64,000 nt of DNA from Notospermus geniculatus (Eukaryota > Nemertea > Pilidiophora > Heteronemertea > Lineidae). The translations under genes were made by a program, and so were the position numbers. Below the pieces are notes generated by a model. It worked only from the letters and a program-made list of their open reading frames with translations, made no database searches and was not told the DNA's origin. Below, in pieces: positions 12,574 to 24,221 of this stretch (its first letter is position 1; every line of letters starts with the position of its first letter). The stretch lies in assembly GCA_002633025.1 (NCBI GenBank), contig NMRB01000022.1:508892-572891 (forward strand). The letters run 5' to 3'.

Positions 12574-14128
12574 AATCTTGCAATATTTAATGGTGAGACT
12601 GGAATGGTATGGGAATTAATTAGTGTACCAAATCAGTACTGGTGCAGCACCAAGATATGACACTGTCATAACACTGGAAAAGTGGCATGGGGCGAGGTTA
12701 TAAGCTGAGTTTTTCTTACACTGGCATGGGGTGAGGGTGAGGTTACCGGTATAAGTTGAGTTTTTTCTTGTCTTTTTTACCAGCAGATGAAAAGGACCGA
12801 TGAGAATTATAAATTTCAATAAATTTAGGATCCTTAGGGCCAATCCGCAACCTGAGGCATCAGGTTGCCTATCAAACAGTCTGTTGATAGGCAATATAGC
12901 ACTCACATCCTGCGATTTTGCTCCCTCCCCACCTGACAGGGTCTGAAATGCCAGGTGAGCAGAATCCCTGTATCTTGAAATCTCCAGGAAATTCTTTCAG
13001 GCATATCGACCAGAACAAACCAGAGAAGCTGTCAATGACACATGGGTGGTGAGAATTCTAATCGTAGAATAGATTAAAAAATCAATGTAAATAACAGAAG
13101 GGGTGATTAGGCATGATTATCAATCATACAATCACTTTACTAATGCCTGGATCTATTAGGAATTCCTAAATTTGTGTAGCCGCCAAATACCTATCAATTT
13201 CCTGCTAACTTGTCTGAATAATGATTAGATCTTGTCGCTGATGTCTCATCTATCTCACATTGACAGCAACTTATCAGAGAGAGCCGTGGCTTTTAAAATT
13301 TTTTTCTTTGAGAACATGTTGGATGTACTTCAGAATTTGTGCATGTTCGGAAAATTTCATTTTAGAAAGACACAACGTGATCTGCATCAACAAGTGGGGA
13401 AATTAATGGAATTTTTAAGGTGTGCTTCATGAAATCACTTGATTACTAACATAAAGGGCATTTAACATTTCCAAAGGTACCACTTAACTTCAAGGGATCT
13501 ATATATAATTCTTGTTCCTCATGGCAGGGGGACATATGGTGAATGAAGACAGTTGTATTTCTAGGTTTTTGATACAGAGTACAAACAGGGAGGGCCGTAT
13601 TTACGAATCGCGATTAGGCCAACACGCGTGCAAATTTATAGTTATTCCTGTTAAGGGCCTAGAAAACCATTGTGTTACTACCCTGTACGCTCCTTGATCG
13701 GCAGTATTTGCCCACAGGATAACCACACGCGGTTAACATTCCTGCGTTTACGTGCATGAGGCTCGAAGAAAAGAGTTGAATAACTCTAAACAAGGCCTGT
13801 AGGTTGTTTAAATTTTTCTTTTGTCCTCCTACAGCTAGACAAAGGAAAGTTAACAACGGGTGATTATCCTGCGTGTAAATGCTGCCAATCAAGCAGCGTA
13901 CAAGGTAGCAACACAATGGTTTTCTAGGCCCTTAACCTGAATAACTATGAAGTTACACGCGTGTTGGCCTAATCGCGCTTCGTAAATACGGCACGGAGAG
14001 TATGAATTCCCTACTTCCCTACGGGGAGTACAAAGAAAGAGCAAAAGAAAGCAGCCATAGGGAGCCCACACAGTCCACTGGCTTGTCATTTTTTGGCAAG
14101 AATACAGAATTTGGCAGAGAAAGCTAAT
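12574..14128 (+). repeat. Duplicated segment, copy 1, ending at a single N
   Basis: The sequence from AATCTTGCAATATTTAATGG onward is repeated almost identically from 14130, directly after a single N at 14129. The first kilobase includes an identical 96-codon minus-strand frame in both copies. Copy 1 additionally contains a 403-bp foldback (13592-13994) absent from copy 2. The most economical reading is two haplotypes joined head to tail during assembly. Confidence 0.9.
13592..13994. mobile_element. 403-bp foldback element, insertion present in one copy only
   Basis: The left end GGGCCGTATTTACGAA is mirrored at the right by TTCGTAAATACGGCAC. The arms pair for roughly 145 bases each, including CACGCGTG and AGGGCCTAGAAAACCATTGT. 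The matching site in the second copy (around 15148) is empty and reads ACAGGGAGAGTATG. Comparing filled and empty sites indicates a 3-bp target duplication (GGA). No transposase is encoded, so it is a nonautonomous foldback or MITE. Confidence 0.88.
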
Positions 14129-14129
14129 N
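14129..14129. other. Single N at a duplicate junction
   Basis: One ambiguous base separates the end of copy 1 from the restart of the same sequence in copy 2. A single N at an exact repeat restart suggests an assembler-inserted join, not true sequence. Confidence 0.8.
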
Positions 14130-15279
14130 AATCTTGCAATATTTAATGGTGAGACTGGAATGGTATGGGAATTAATTAGTGTACCAAATCAGTACTGGTG
14201 CAGCACCAAGATATGACACTGTCATAACACTGGAAAAGTGGCATGGGGCGAGGTTATAAGCTGAGTTTTTCTTACACTGGCATGGGGTGAGGGTGAGGTT
14301 ACCGGTATAAGTTGAGTTTTTTCTTGTCTTTTTTACCAGCAGATGAAAAGGACCGATGAGAATTATAAATTTCAATAAATTTAGGATCCTTAGGGCCAAT
14401 CCGCAACCTGAGGCATCAGGTTGCCTATCAAACAGTCTGTTGATAGGCAATATAGCACTCACATCCTGCGATTTTGCTCCCTCCCCACCTGACAGGGTCT
14501 GAAATGCCAGGTGAGCAGAATCCCTGTATCTTGAAATCTCCAGGAAATTCTTTCAGGCATATCGACCAGAACAAACCAGAGAAGCTGTCAATGACACATG
14601 GGTGGTGAGAATTCTAATCGTAGAATAGATTAAAAAATCAATGTAAATAACAGAAGGGGTGATTAGGCATGATTATCAATCATACAATCACTTTACTAAT
14701 GCCTGGATCTATTAGGAATTCCTAAATTTGTGTAGCCGCCAAATACCTATCAATTTCCTGCTAACTTGTCTGAATAATGATTAGATCTTGTCGCTGATGT
14801 CTCATCTATCTCACATTGACAGCAACTTATCAGAGAGAGCCGTGGCTTTTAAAATTTTTTGCTTTGAGAACATGTTGGATGTACTTCAGAATTTGTGCAT
14901 GTTCGGAAAATTTCATTTTAGAAAGACAACATGGTCTGCATCAACAAGTGGGGAAATTAATGGAATTTTTAAGGTGTGCTTCATGAAATCACTTGATTAC
15001 TAACATAAAGGCCAAACATTTCCAAAGGTACCACTAACTTCAAGGGATGTACCGGTACATGTATATCTAATTCTTGTTCCTCATGGCAGGGGCACATATG
15101 GTAAATGAAGACAGTTGTATTTCTAGGTTTTCGATACAGAGTAACAGGGAGAGTATGAACTCCCTGCTTCCCTACGGGGAGTACAAAGAAAGAGCAAAAG
15201 AAAGCAGCCATAGGGAGCCCACACAGTCTATTGGCTTGTTATTTTTTGGCAAGGATACAGAATTTGGCAGAGAAAGCTA
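14130..15279 (+). repeat. Duplicated segment, copy 2, with empty insertion site
   Basis: This is the near-identical restart of 12574-14128 without the 403-bp foldback. Small differences include TTTTTTGC against TTTTTTTC near 14858 and the loss of a few bases near 14926. It continues past the homologous end into unique sequence at about 15280. Confidence 0.9.
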
Positions 15280-16821
15280 CAGTAATCAATGCATTGGGTT
15301 TCTTATTCTTGTATCATCACATCAAAAGCTGATATAGAAATGAAGAAAAAACCTTAGGTCAATGAAAGAATGCAACTCTGCAAACAAAGTCTCATTGGAC
15401 AGAAATACAGGGATTTGCAATTAGATCAGTGGACTAAGTGATCATTGGTTTTTTAATTGGACCAAAGCTCATCCAACTTGGATTCCAATTCAAAGTACCA
15501 CACCAGTTTTTAAGCTTCACAGACAACACCCCTTAAAAGAATGCCCCTGGAAAAAGACTAGATACAAATTTACAAGGTCACAGTTGCCCTAAAAACACAT
15601 GTTGCAACAGACAGCGCCTGGGGTTGCATTCCAGCCATCATTTCATTTTAAAAAGTTTTACTAAAATGTTCCTCCCATTTCAGAACAAAATGCCTTTCGG
15701 AAACACACTTAGATAACTTTCGCAAGGTCAGTGATGCCTTAAAACACATTGCGCAGCAGACAATGCCTGAAGTTGCATTTCAATTATGGCTGTGGCCAAA
15801 GACAATTATCGTCAGCTGGTCTAACAGACATTGGTTATTGCCTCAAGACAAATAAACCAGGCAGATGGGTAGTCAAATTTTCAGTTTGGAGAAATGAAGT
15901 GAGAACTGCCTCAGAGGCATCACGTTTGGTAAATTGAAATGACGGGAGTAGTGGTGGAGTCCATATTGAGGTACACCGCCCCAAGATACTTGGCGCCTTT
16001 GACGAAGTTGATGAATTTCATAACTACGAAAAACGACCATATACGGTGAAATTATGCCAAGGTTTCAAATAAGGTATCTGGTGTTGTTGATGTTAGCAGT
16101 GAACCCTGGTAGGAATAATAATTGAGAAAGCTAATGTGCTGGTTTCAATAACATAATGATCACTGTTATGTTTTTCTTCATATAGAGAGATGCCTCAGGA
16201 AATGAAAGCAGCAACGTTTCTAAATCATAAATTAACAACTGGACTCCTTTGAGGACTAAAAAGATACCCCTGTTTTCAGAACTGGTCTCAACTCAATAGA
16301 GGAAGTGGGTCTGAGACACGGCTCATGTTATCAAAACTTGTAGATGTATACTTTTCTTTTGAGTCCAATGTACCATTTTCTAAGTACTGAAAACTGGTCC
16401 TTCAGACAGAATATTGACTGGATTGATTGCTCTGATGTTGAAAGAAGTGTATGATATCCCGAAAGTTTTGTTTGCCGAGATTTAGGAAAGGGAAACAAGA
16501 GACTTGGGTTTCCCTTGAAGTTGTAACAAAATGACACTGAAGCAAGAATTTCTTATAAGGACAACTTGAGAGGATATCCACGGGTGTAAACTGATACGGT
16601 CTGCTAGTGATTTAAATGGACTTAACTGAACCCGATACATCTTTTAATGCGTTTGAGAAAATGGACTTAAACAGAATTTGATATTTTCTTTTCAATGGAA
16701 TGGATGGTACATGACAAAAGCTTCCTTGGATGAAGTTGGTTAGCCTGGGATAAAGTTACATTTAACCATCTCTTTTCCATTTGGTGAGGAGGTCATCACA
16801 TGGAAATATGCAGGGACGAAG

Positions 16822-17012
16822 TTAAAGCGAATTGATAGCGGATTTTGTTTACATTTGGCTGGTGTTTGTAAACACAAAATTCAGCCAATCAAAATGCACG
16901 AAAATTTCTTTGTTGACATTCTGAAGAAGTTTGTTTACATTTTTTGCTGAAAATTCGTCCCCTTTCAAATTCTATTTCTAAATCAAATTTTTTCGCTTTC
17001 GATTCGCTTTAA
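16822..17012. mobile_element. TTAA-ended inverted-repeat element
   Basis: The ends are TTAAAGCGAATTGATAGCG on the left and CGCTTTCGATTCGCTTTAA on the right, nearly perfect inverted copies. TTAA at both ends is the typical target of piggyBac-type transposons, so this is probably a nonautonomous relative. Length is about 191 bp and there is no coding capacity. Confidence 0.75.
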
Positions 17013-17647
17013 TATCTCACTTTATTTGACAATACAAATTTTAACCTTTCAAAATTGTCATGAAAGTTATAAATCTCATCAACATTCAAGTCAACAGTCA
17101 AATTTTTTCTGCCTAGCTGCACCTTCACATTGTGTCCTCAAAATGCCCTCAACGGAAAACACACCAAATCATAGCTGTGCGTGTTCTCACACAACTAGTC
17201 ATCCATAACAGCCAAATAAGGCAATTTCCAGCATCATAAATCTTGATGGATGCCTTGCCAACCATGGTAATTTCATACATATATGGCATATAGACCGACG
17301 TATGTATTCTCACCAACGCCCCCTTATACTTGTCAATTCGTCGCCCCGGGACTCCCATTCTGTTAAATTAAAAATCATTGGAGTATATATATCTCCAATA
17401 GATTGAATCACTAACCCAATGCCTGATATGGCCAGATTTGATTCTTTATCAGGGTTTTGTGCGATCTGGCTAAAAGATGGCCGTGATTCAAGATCAGATT
17501 AATAACTGTGGATATTTTGAAACATGTCCAAATTATTTATGCCCATATTTGTTTTGCAAGGAGGAGGCCTAAAATCCAGTAATCTAGTTTGATATTTCTT
17601 TTTTCATCTAATTAGACATCCCTTCCCCTTGCTGCATAAAATCATAA

Positions 17648-17836
17648 GGTCCATTTCCACCACAGCGGATTCGGCTGTGATCTGGGGAGAGCGGAGCAGT
17701 TTTCACAGGGCTTTGGACATGTTGGATAATCCTTCAATGGCTCAACAATACATGGCATGTTAATTATCCCAATGCCTGTGAAAACCACTCCACTCATCGC
17801 AAACCACGGCGGAATCGGCAGAAGTGGTAACGGGCC
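17648..17836. mobile_element. Foldback element with imperfect arms
   Basis: The left arm (GGTCCATTTCCACCACAG, then GCGGAGCAGTTTTCACAGGG) pairs with an inverted right arm (GCCTGTGAAAACCACTCC, then AGAAGTGGTAACGGGCC). The arms are about 60 bp with mismatches. The TTTCCACC wording links it to the foldback at 9701. Confidence 0.65.
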
Positions 17837-19158
17837 TATACATGTACACCAACAAAAAACATCACCATCTCCTTTACACTAAGTATCCCAAAACTAGGGT
17901 ACATCTGTACTTTTTAAGACAATCTAGAGTTCATTTTCTCCATTGAAATACACTGAGATGAATGTCCTTTATGGATCACCATCATACATAGAGCGAATTT
18001 ATTCCAAACATTTTATTGGAAAAAAAATTAAACCTGAAGTGGCAGATTTCCGCCATGTAATGAACTCACAGGCATGATGTACAGCCGCATTTGAAGTATC
18101 AAACTTGAAAAAAAATGTTAAAGAATACTTCATTGGTTTCAATCTGATGGTTTTTTCAGTCACGAAAAGGACACTATCTGCCAATGTTTTTTTCCCTCAG
18201 TCTTACTTTGAAACAATTTGCGGGCATGTTTTTGCATTAATGGAATATGGGGAAATGCAGTTTTACGGATTATTTCTAAAAGGTGCTTCGTGGTTGCTTA
18301 TTGTTTTTCTTTTAAGAAGTTAATTCAGTTTTGTTAATCTAAGAAAGTTCTGTCATGTTTCGAGAAGCTTTTTATTGGAAAAATATTTTCATGTTTGTTT
18401 TTTTCTGGAGAATTTCACTGTAAATTTTTAATCACTCTCTGTTTATGTTGCATACATCCAGCCTCATGAAAAACATTACCTACTCCTGCAACTCTTTATA
18501 TCCCTGAATTTTGCCTTTTGGGGATGTCAGCCATTACACTTTTCCCTAATCTCAAAGGACTTGAAACCAAGGGCCACACTGTAACTGACATTGCGGCACC
18601 CATCACTGCCAAAGCAAACCAGCAAATCAATTTATGATTGTTGAGTGTCTGATGTGTCTGATGCAGCACTTGGCTGGCTTGATAAATTTTGTATTGGCAC
18701 CATCATGACATGTTCATTTCATATGCTAGAACCTTGAGTAGTTTAGACCTGAGGGACATTTTAAAATTTCTTTTCAGCAATTGTTTTCCATGTTTAGAAC
18801 TCCACCAGAGTCGTTTCACACCAGATCAAATTTTTTTGCTTAAAATTTGTCAAAGGTGCCTGAGGAATTTGGACTAAGAACTAACGATGTCATATTTGAC
18901 GCCAAGTTCCTAAGTCAATACACTAATCCATTCCAGTTAAATGATATTTAATGAAAGTTGCAGATGTGTATGCCATTCTCCATGTCACCCGACTTTATCC
19001 GTGATTTTGTTTCTGATATCGGCTTGTCACAATGCCGATAGACGACTAGTCAGATTGTAACATCAGATCACTGTTAAATACATATCTTATCGCAACAGAG
19101 ATTTGTCTTCCATTCCAATGCAAGCCATTTCTGTTAAATTTAGTAATGAGTCATACAT

Positions 19159-19749
19159 NNNNNNNNNNNNNNNNNNNNNNNNNNNNNNNNNNNNNNNNNN
19201 NNNNNNNNNNNNNNNNNNNNNNNNNNNNNNNNNNNNNNNNNNNNNNNNNNNNNNNNNNNNNNNNNNNNNNNNNNNNNNNNNNNNNNNNNNNNNNNNNNNN
19301 NNNNNNNNNNNNNNNNNNNNNNNNNNNNNNNNNNNNNNNNNNNNNNNNNNNNNNNNNNNNNNNNNNNNNNNNNNNNNNNNNNNNNNNNNNNNNNNNNNNN
19401 NNNNNNNNNNNNNNNNNNNNNNNNNNNNNNNNNNNNNNNNNNNNNNNNNNNNNNNNNNNNNNNNNNNNNNNNNNNNNNNNNNNNNNNNNNNNNNNNNNNN
19501 NNNNNNNNNNNNNNNNNNNNNNNNNNNNNNNNNNNNNNNNNNNNNNNNNNNNNNNNNNNNNNNNNNNNNNNNNNNNNNNNNNNNNNNNNNNNNNNNNNNN
19601 NNNNNNNNNNNNNNNNNNNNNNNNNNNNNNNNNNNNNNNNNNNNNNNNNNNNNNNNNNNNNNNNNNNNNNNNNNNNNNNNNNNNNNNNNNNNNNNNNNNN
19701 NNNNNNNNNNNNNNNNNNNNNNNNNNNNNNNNNNNNNNNNNNNNNNNNN
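19159..19749. other. Assembly gap (591 N)
   Basis: A continuous run of N. Frames that cross it have no meaning. Confidence 0.99.
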
Positions 19750-19898
19750 TTTTTTGAAGATAAATTCCAGAGAAACTTAATAGATTTTGTTTAGTTTCGC
19801 CCATCTAATAGATTATTTCAAAGATTCAGGTCATGAAATCAAACGTTGCTTAGAATCAACCCTGAAAGGCTGAGCAAAAATGAAAAGGAAGGATGCAC

Positions 19899-20107
19899 AA
19901 AGGGGCTGTTCGTTTTCGTCACTTGAGGAATCTGAGTTGTGATCCTTGGGAAAACAGAAGAAGCTACCGGTATGCACTTGCAAATTGCAGGGATTATTTG
20001 TTGTGCTATACAGAATAATCGCTGCAATTTGCAGCCTCATAGCTTTCTCCATTTTTTCAAGGATCACAACTCAAGTTCCTCAATTGATGAAAACGAACAG
20101 CCCCTTT
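19899..20107. mobile_element. Foldback element, AAAGGGGCTGTTCG ends
   Basis: The left end AAAGGGGCTGTTCGTTTTCG is mirrored at 20088-20107 (CGAACAGCCCCTTT). The stem continues through GAGTTGTGATCCTTG, matched by CAAGGATCACAACTC. An inner pair, TGCAAATTGCAG and CTGCAATTTGCA, suggests a second nested stem. Noncoding. Confidence 0.8.
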
Positions 20108-21658
20108 AATGTCTAGGCCACCAAAACAGTTCATTATGATGACCAACACAAGTCAAGGTGAAGGGCTGGATCTTGTCTGAAGTTCACTCACTAAATGCAA
20201 GACAGCAACCGACCAACAATATTTGTCCGAACATCATGATTCCATATATAATTTGACGACTAATTCATTGACACAGACCCAAGGAAACAACATCAAAATC
20301 ACCTTTTGAAATTTGTGCAGTGCCCAAGGCAGAGGTCAACCTCCAGCCTTTCTTACATCACAGTTCTCCATCACATCAACAACAATAGCATCACATGTTC
20401 AATTAAGCAACAACGACAACAGCAACAACGACATTCGAGCCAGGTCAACAACGAGCTACAACTACAGTTAATAGTAACAACTAGGATTATTAGGATCATA
20501 TCATATCAAAGGTGGATAACATTCAGAAGTAAAATTATCCAGAGAATGAAAGAGTATCACATGATTTTGGCACACGTTTTCTGCATGCCCACATTAAAGC
20601 ATTTTTTTTCGATAAAAAATAACCTGATTTGATTTTTAAATTTTTTTCTTGAAAACATCAAAGAAAGTTCTTAACTAATGAAATCCCTGCACCTATGCAT
20701 TTACTGTGATGGCCAAACAGAAATGGCTGCAGTGCTCCCTAGAAAAAAATCTGACAACAGAAATGTGAAATTGGCAGTTTGGGATCTGATGAGGAGGCCT
20801 TGCATGCCCATATACACAGAAATATACTCTTATTCGAAGGTCTGTCACCATGGTAACGGATTTCGCAAGTACACTTTTCAATGATCAAATGGAAGCCATT
20901 TATTTAGATGAAAGTGTTTTGAGGCATTATTTTTCTTCATGGAAAAGTAGTGTCTCGTGGAACAAATTGAGGCAAAGGAGAAGCTGAAGGTCAATGTGTA
21001 TGTTCATTAATTTGTCTCATTTAGTTATGTGCAGGAAATTAAAAAGGGACCTTCGAGCATGTACATGTACATGTGTATCACAAAGTACATAAGAATTAGA
21101 CTTAGAGTCACCCATGAGTGAATACATGTATGTCCGTACTGTACTTTTTCCTAATTTAGTAAGGGATGTGCCGTTTTATTCCTTATAATCACGTAACAAA
21201 AACTTCTAATGGAAACAAAAAGATTGCTAATACATGTACCTAAAAATTGGAAAATACCGAGTGTTTTGGAAGAAAAAAATAATAAAAAAGCACCATGTAA
21301 AGATGAGGTCAGTTTTGTTATCACCCTTGACAAGTAGCGACAATATCAATTCTTGAGACAGTCCAATCAAATTAATCTTTAACCACTTATTCTTCGATAT
21401 GTAACATACAATATGATGAGGAAATATTTCAAATTTGATCCATTTTTCATGGAATCTCTTATATTTGATGCTTTTTTCAGAAATACTGCTGTTAGGGGGC
21501 AAATAGGAGGCATGGTCAGGTACTTGACCGAATAGGGACTACTTCTGTGAGCCAGTTTCGTGACTCCTTTGTTGTTCCAGAAAGAACACAAGGATCAGAA
21601 ACCATGTGAATTGTTGGGGTGTACTTTTTAACACACTACCATCACAGCCATTACTATG

Positions 21659-21770
21659 CAGTGTTCTCCACAGCATTTCTTAGGGTAGGGTGGTAGCCTT
21701 GAAATTCCAGGTTTTTCCAGTACCAAGGTAGGGTGGGCCACCCTTACAAAAAGCCATGCGGAGAACACTG
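21659..21770. mobile_element. Short hAT-like MITE (CAGTGTTCTCC ends)
   Basis: The 112-bp element has perfect 11-bp inverted ends, CAGTGTTCTCC and GGAGAACACTG. An inner pair, GGTAGGGTGG and CCACCCTTAC, adds partial symmetry. The CAGTG start is typical of hAT family ends. No clear 8-bp target duplication is visible, so the class is tentative. Confidence 0.7.
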
Positions 21771-22169
21771 ATTGGGGGCTTGGGTTGGGCTCAGCTGGGT
21801 TTTTAACAAAATATCAATCCCCACTGTCTTACTGGCCTTTACTCGTCTGATGTTTTAAGAATTTATTCACGAAATAGAGAGAAAATGGAAAAACGTACCC
21901 ACATCAGTTCCAAAACTATGAATTTCATAAATGACTTCTTTAATCTGGAGAGCACTACAGCAAGGGGGATCCATACACAGTTGCTACCCTGAGATTTGAT
22001 TTATCAAATATTCAACACACAACATGAGGAGTAGGCCTAAACTAGCATCAGTTCCAAGTTAAGTCTTCCCATCCTACTTTAAAGTGCAAGAAAAGGCATA
22101 CCCATACAGGTATCACTTCTTAACTTGAAATGACAGACCCTCATGTTATAAAGAGTTGGAGGTGTCTTC

Positions 22170-22270
22170 GGCCCGTATTTTAGAATGCTCCTCAACGAAA
22201 AGGAGTTCCTCAAGGCTATTGCTCTCAACAGGAGAACAACAGCCTTGAGGAACTCCTTTACGTTGAGGAA
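22170..22270. mobile_element. Truncated foldback, same family as 27563-27681
   Basis: It begins GGCCCGTATTTTAGAATGCT and has the stem AAGGAGTTCCTCAAGGC facing GCCTTGAGGAACTCCTTT. It stops after GTTGAGGAACC, lacking the terminal ATTCTAAAATACGG seen in the intact copy. Confidence 0.85.
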
Positions 22271-23660
22271 CCTTCAACTATGCCAACTTGACCATGTATT
22301 CCACTGAATGCGGGATAAGTCCAGGGCCGACTACTTCAGAAATTTGCCCATACTGCCTAACCTCCTGTGAAACATCCACTCCAACAATACTTTTAAAGTA
22401 GGCCTACCATATCTGAAATGGGGTACCAAACAGAAAAATGTGCGGGTCATCATGAAATTAACAGGCATTTGATGTTGCTTCCAACAAAATGATATAAAAT
22501 TTACCTGAAAATTTGCACAATGTTAATGATTACGGACAAGCACGAGGACAGAACGACCACTCGTAAGCAAGAATAACTAAATTTGATATAACATGATAGC
22601 AATCAGCAGCATTTGTTGAAATTCATCATCCTTGGCTGCTACAAGTTTTAATCTCTAACTTCGACTTAGATTAGTTTTCTTTGAAGCTTTCTATGTAGTG
22701 GACAACCATATCAAAATGTAGTCCCTGCATTGGACACCATGTCTCAAACACAGCTTTGTGGCGAATGAATCCGAACCAATATTTCAATATTTTGAAAGAG
22801 GACTGATATTGATAGCAATCCTAGTTTTAATCAACACTCCTTCACGGTTAAAGTAAGTTCGATATTAAAGTTAACAAGCTAGCGTGCTCGGCACTGAACC
22901 TGATCCTTTTGTCCCCTTAGCTTTAATGACTACCGTACTGATTTATAGTAGTAGCATGTTCAACATGGATAAATAATGAGTCTCTGAAATCATGTGATAC
23001 GTATAAAATAGATACACTCATTATATCTATCCTTGAAGATACATGTACAAGCTTTTGATTACAGAGCCTAGGCCTGATGTACTAATATCACTCAGTTTAA
23101 AAATCTACAAGTCTTGGTGAGGCTAACTCCTACATATGATTTAAGTACCCTAGTTAAAGTCCATTGAGACTTGCACCCTCCATTTATCGGAACAATTTAA
23201 AAATATCAAATTTTGAAAGAACTTTCTCCTTATCACACCAGTGTATAATACAAGTTCAGTCATGCACTCATCACTTTTCTATACCAGTGTCTATGATGTT
23301 GTCTAGTAAAATATCACCTTCGTATAACAACATTACAACAAATGTGCAGAATCACAGACCAAGTTCATTTGCCTACGTGCACATCTTCCTCTGATTTCCA
23401 CCTGAATTTGTCAAAATCTACCTTATCTGGAGGACATAAAATCTCACTCAACGCTACCCGTCATTTTTTTCACAGACTTCACCACAAGTTTGCGTGTCAT
23501 CTGTATATTACCACTCAATGATAAATGATGACATGTAAAGATGCCATACTATGCTTGAACATCGCAGGACTGAAGGCAACTGAACTGAGAATTTGATCAA
23601 CAACAGTATTTGCGTGTTTGGTAGTCCAGAAATCAAGCCGCCAGGTTCTCAATAGACTCT

Positions 23661-23875
23661 ATCACTCCAAAAGAGTGCAGCACCGACGGGTCCAGTGTCA
23701 TGACGTCCCGCACGTCATTTCATGATGTCTTGACAAGCGACAGAAAAAAATCAAATTGTTTCCCGACATGATCGCTGAAACTGGATTTTTTTCGAGTCAC
23801 GTCATGGCGTTCAGAAATGACGTGCGGGACGTCATGACGCTGGACCCGTCAGGTGCTGCACTCTTTTGGAGTGAT
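23661..23875. mobile_element. Foldback with long arms just 3' of the zinc-finger gene, copy 1
   Basis: The left arm ATCACTCCAAAAGAGTGCAG is mirrored at the right by CTGCACTCTTTTGGAGTGAT. Pairing continues through GGGTCCAGTGTCATGACGTC and GACGTGCGGGACGTCATGAC, giving arms of about 60 bp. TGACGTCA-like words occur in both arms. It would lie in, or just beyond, the 3' untranslated region of the minus-strand gene. Confidence 0.85.
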
Positions 23876-23981
23876 ATCGTCTACTGGGTTAGTTATTTTG
23901 TTCTGATAGAAATGATTCATGTTTTAGAAATTAACCGTGTTCTTTTCCAGTGCCCCCAGTCCTCAGTGTGTATCAGACCAC

Positions 23982-24220
23982 TCACTTATGTTCAAGAAAG
24001 TGGGACGAAAAGTCGTAACGATCCCTGGCAGTGTAGGTACACAGACTACACTTGAAAGGATGATGAGGATCATGTGCACCACGGTGAATAAAGTACATGG
24101 CAGCATCAAGAAAGAACACCTGACAATGTTCACAATAATGAACCTTACCCCTTGTATACAAGTTGTTCAGCAGATCTTCGACAGAGAACGCGTTGAGAGC
24201 TTTTGGACTTCCTACTCTTG
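23982..24220 (-). pseudogene. Partial duplicate of the 3' end of the Ikaros-like gene
   Basis: On the minus strand this encodes the final 78 residues of the protein at 25112-27355, including both C-terminal zinc fingers and the stop codon, with an identical protein sequence. It is cut off by the single N at 24221. Because the flanking noncoding sequence is duplicated too, it is most likely an assembly duplicate of the second allele and not a separate gene. Confidence 0.85.
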
Positions 24221-24221
24221 N
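24221..24221. other. Single N at a duplicate junction
   Basis: The base separates two near-identical copies and restarts the sequence seen at 23074. This matches the pattern at 14129. Confidence 0.8.

Larger units (their letters stand above)
15280..19158. other. Noncoding stretch with two foldbacks
   Basis: No frame longer than about 75 codons is present and none is recognisable. The foldbacks at 16822-17012 and 17648-17836 are the only structured elements seen. The stretch ends at the assembly gap. Confidence 0.55.
19750..23073. other. Noncoding stretch downstream of the Ikaros-like gene
   Basis: No recognisable coding exon is seen. Foldbacks lie at 19899-20107, 21659-21770 and 22170-22270. 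On the minus strand an AATAAA-like signal occurs near 21854, but no transcript end can be assigned. Confidence 0.5.
23074..24220 (+). repeat. Duplicated segment, copy 1, ending at a single N
   Basis: The sequence CTGATGTACTAATATCACTC here restarts at 24222, directly after the single N at 24221. The copies are nearly identical for about 1.13 kb and include the 3' end of the zinc-finger gene. Differences include a synonymous change in a serine codon (AGT against AGC) and an indel of about 20 bp in the hairpin at 23661-23875. This fits two alleles placed in series. Confidence 0.9.

Noticed and set aside
19103-19804. Long frames on both strands
   Set aside because: They consist of unknown residues across the assembly gap.
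23982-24220. A second, independent Ikaros-like gene
   Set aside because: The flanking noncoding DNA is duplicated with it and the protein is identical, so an allelic or assembly duplicate is more likely.
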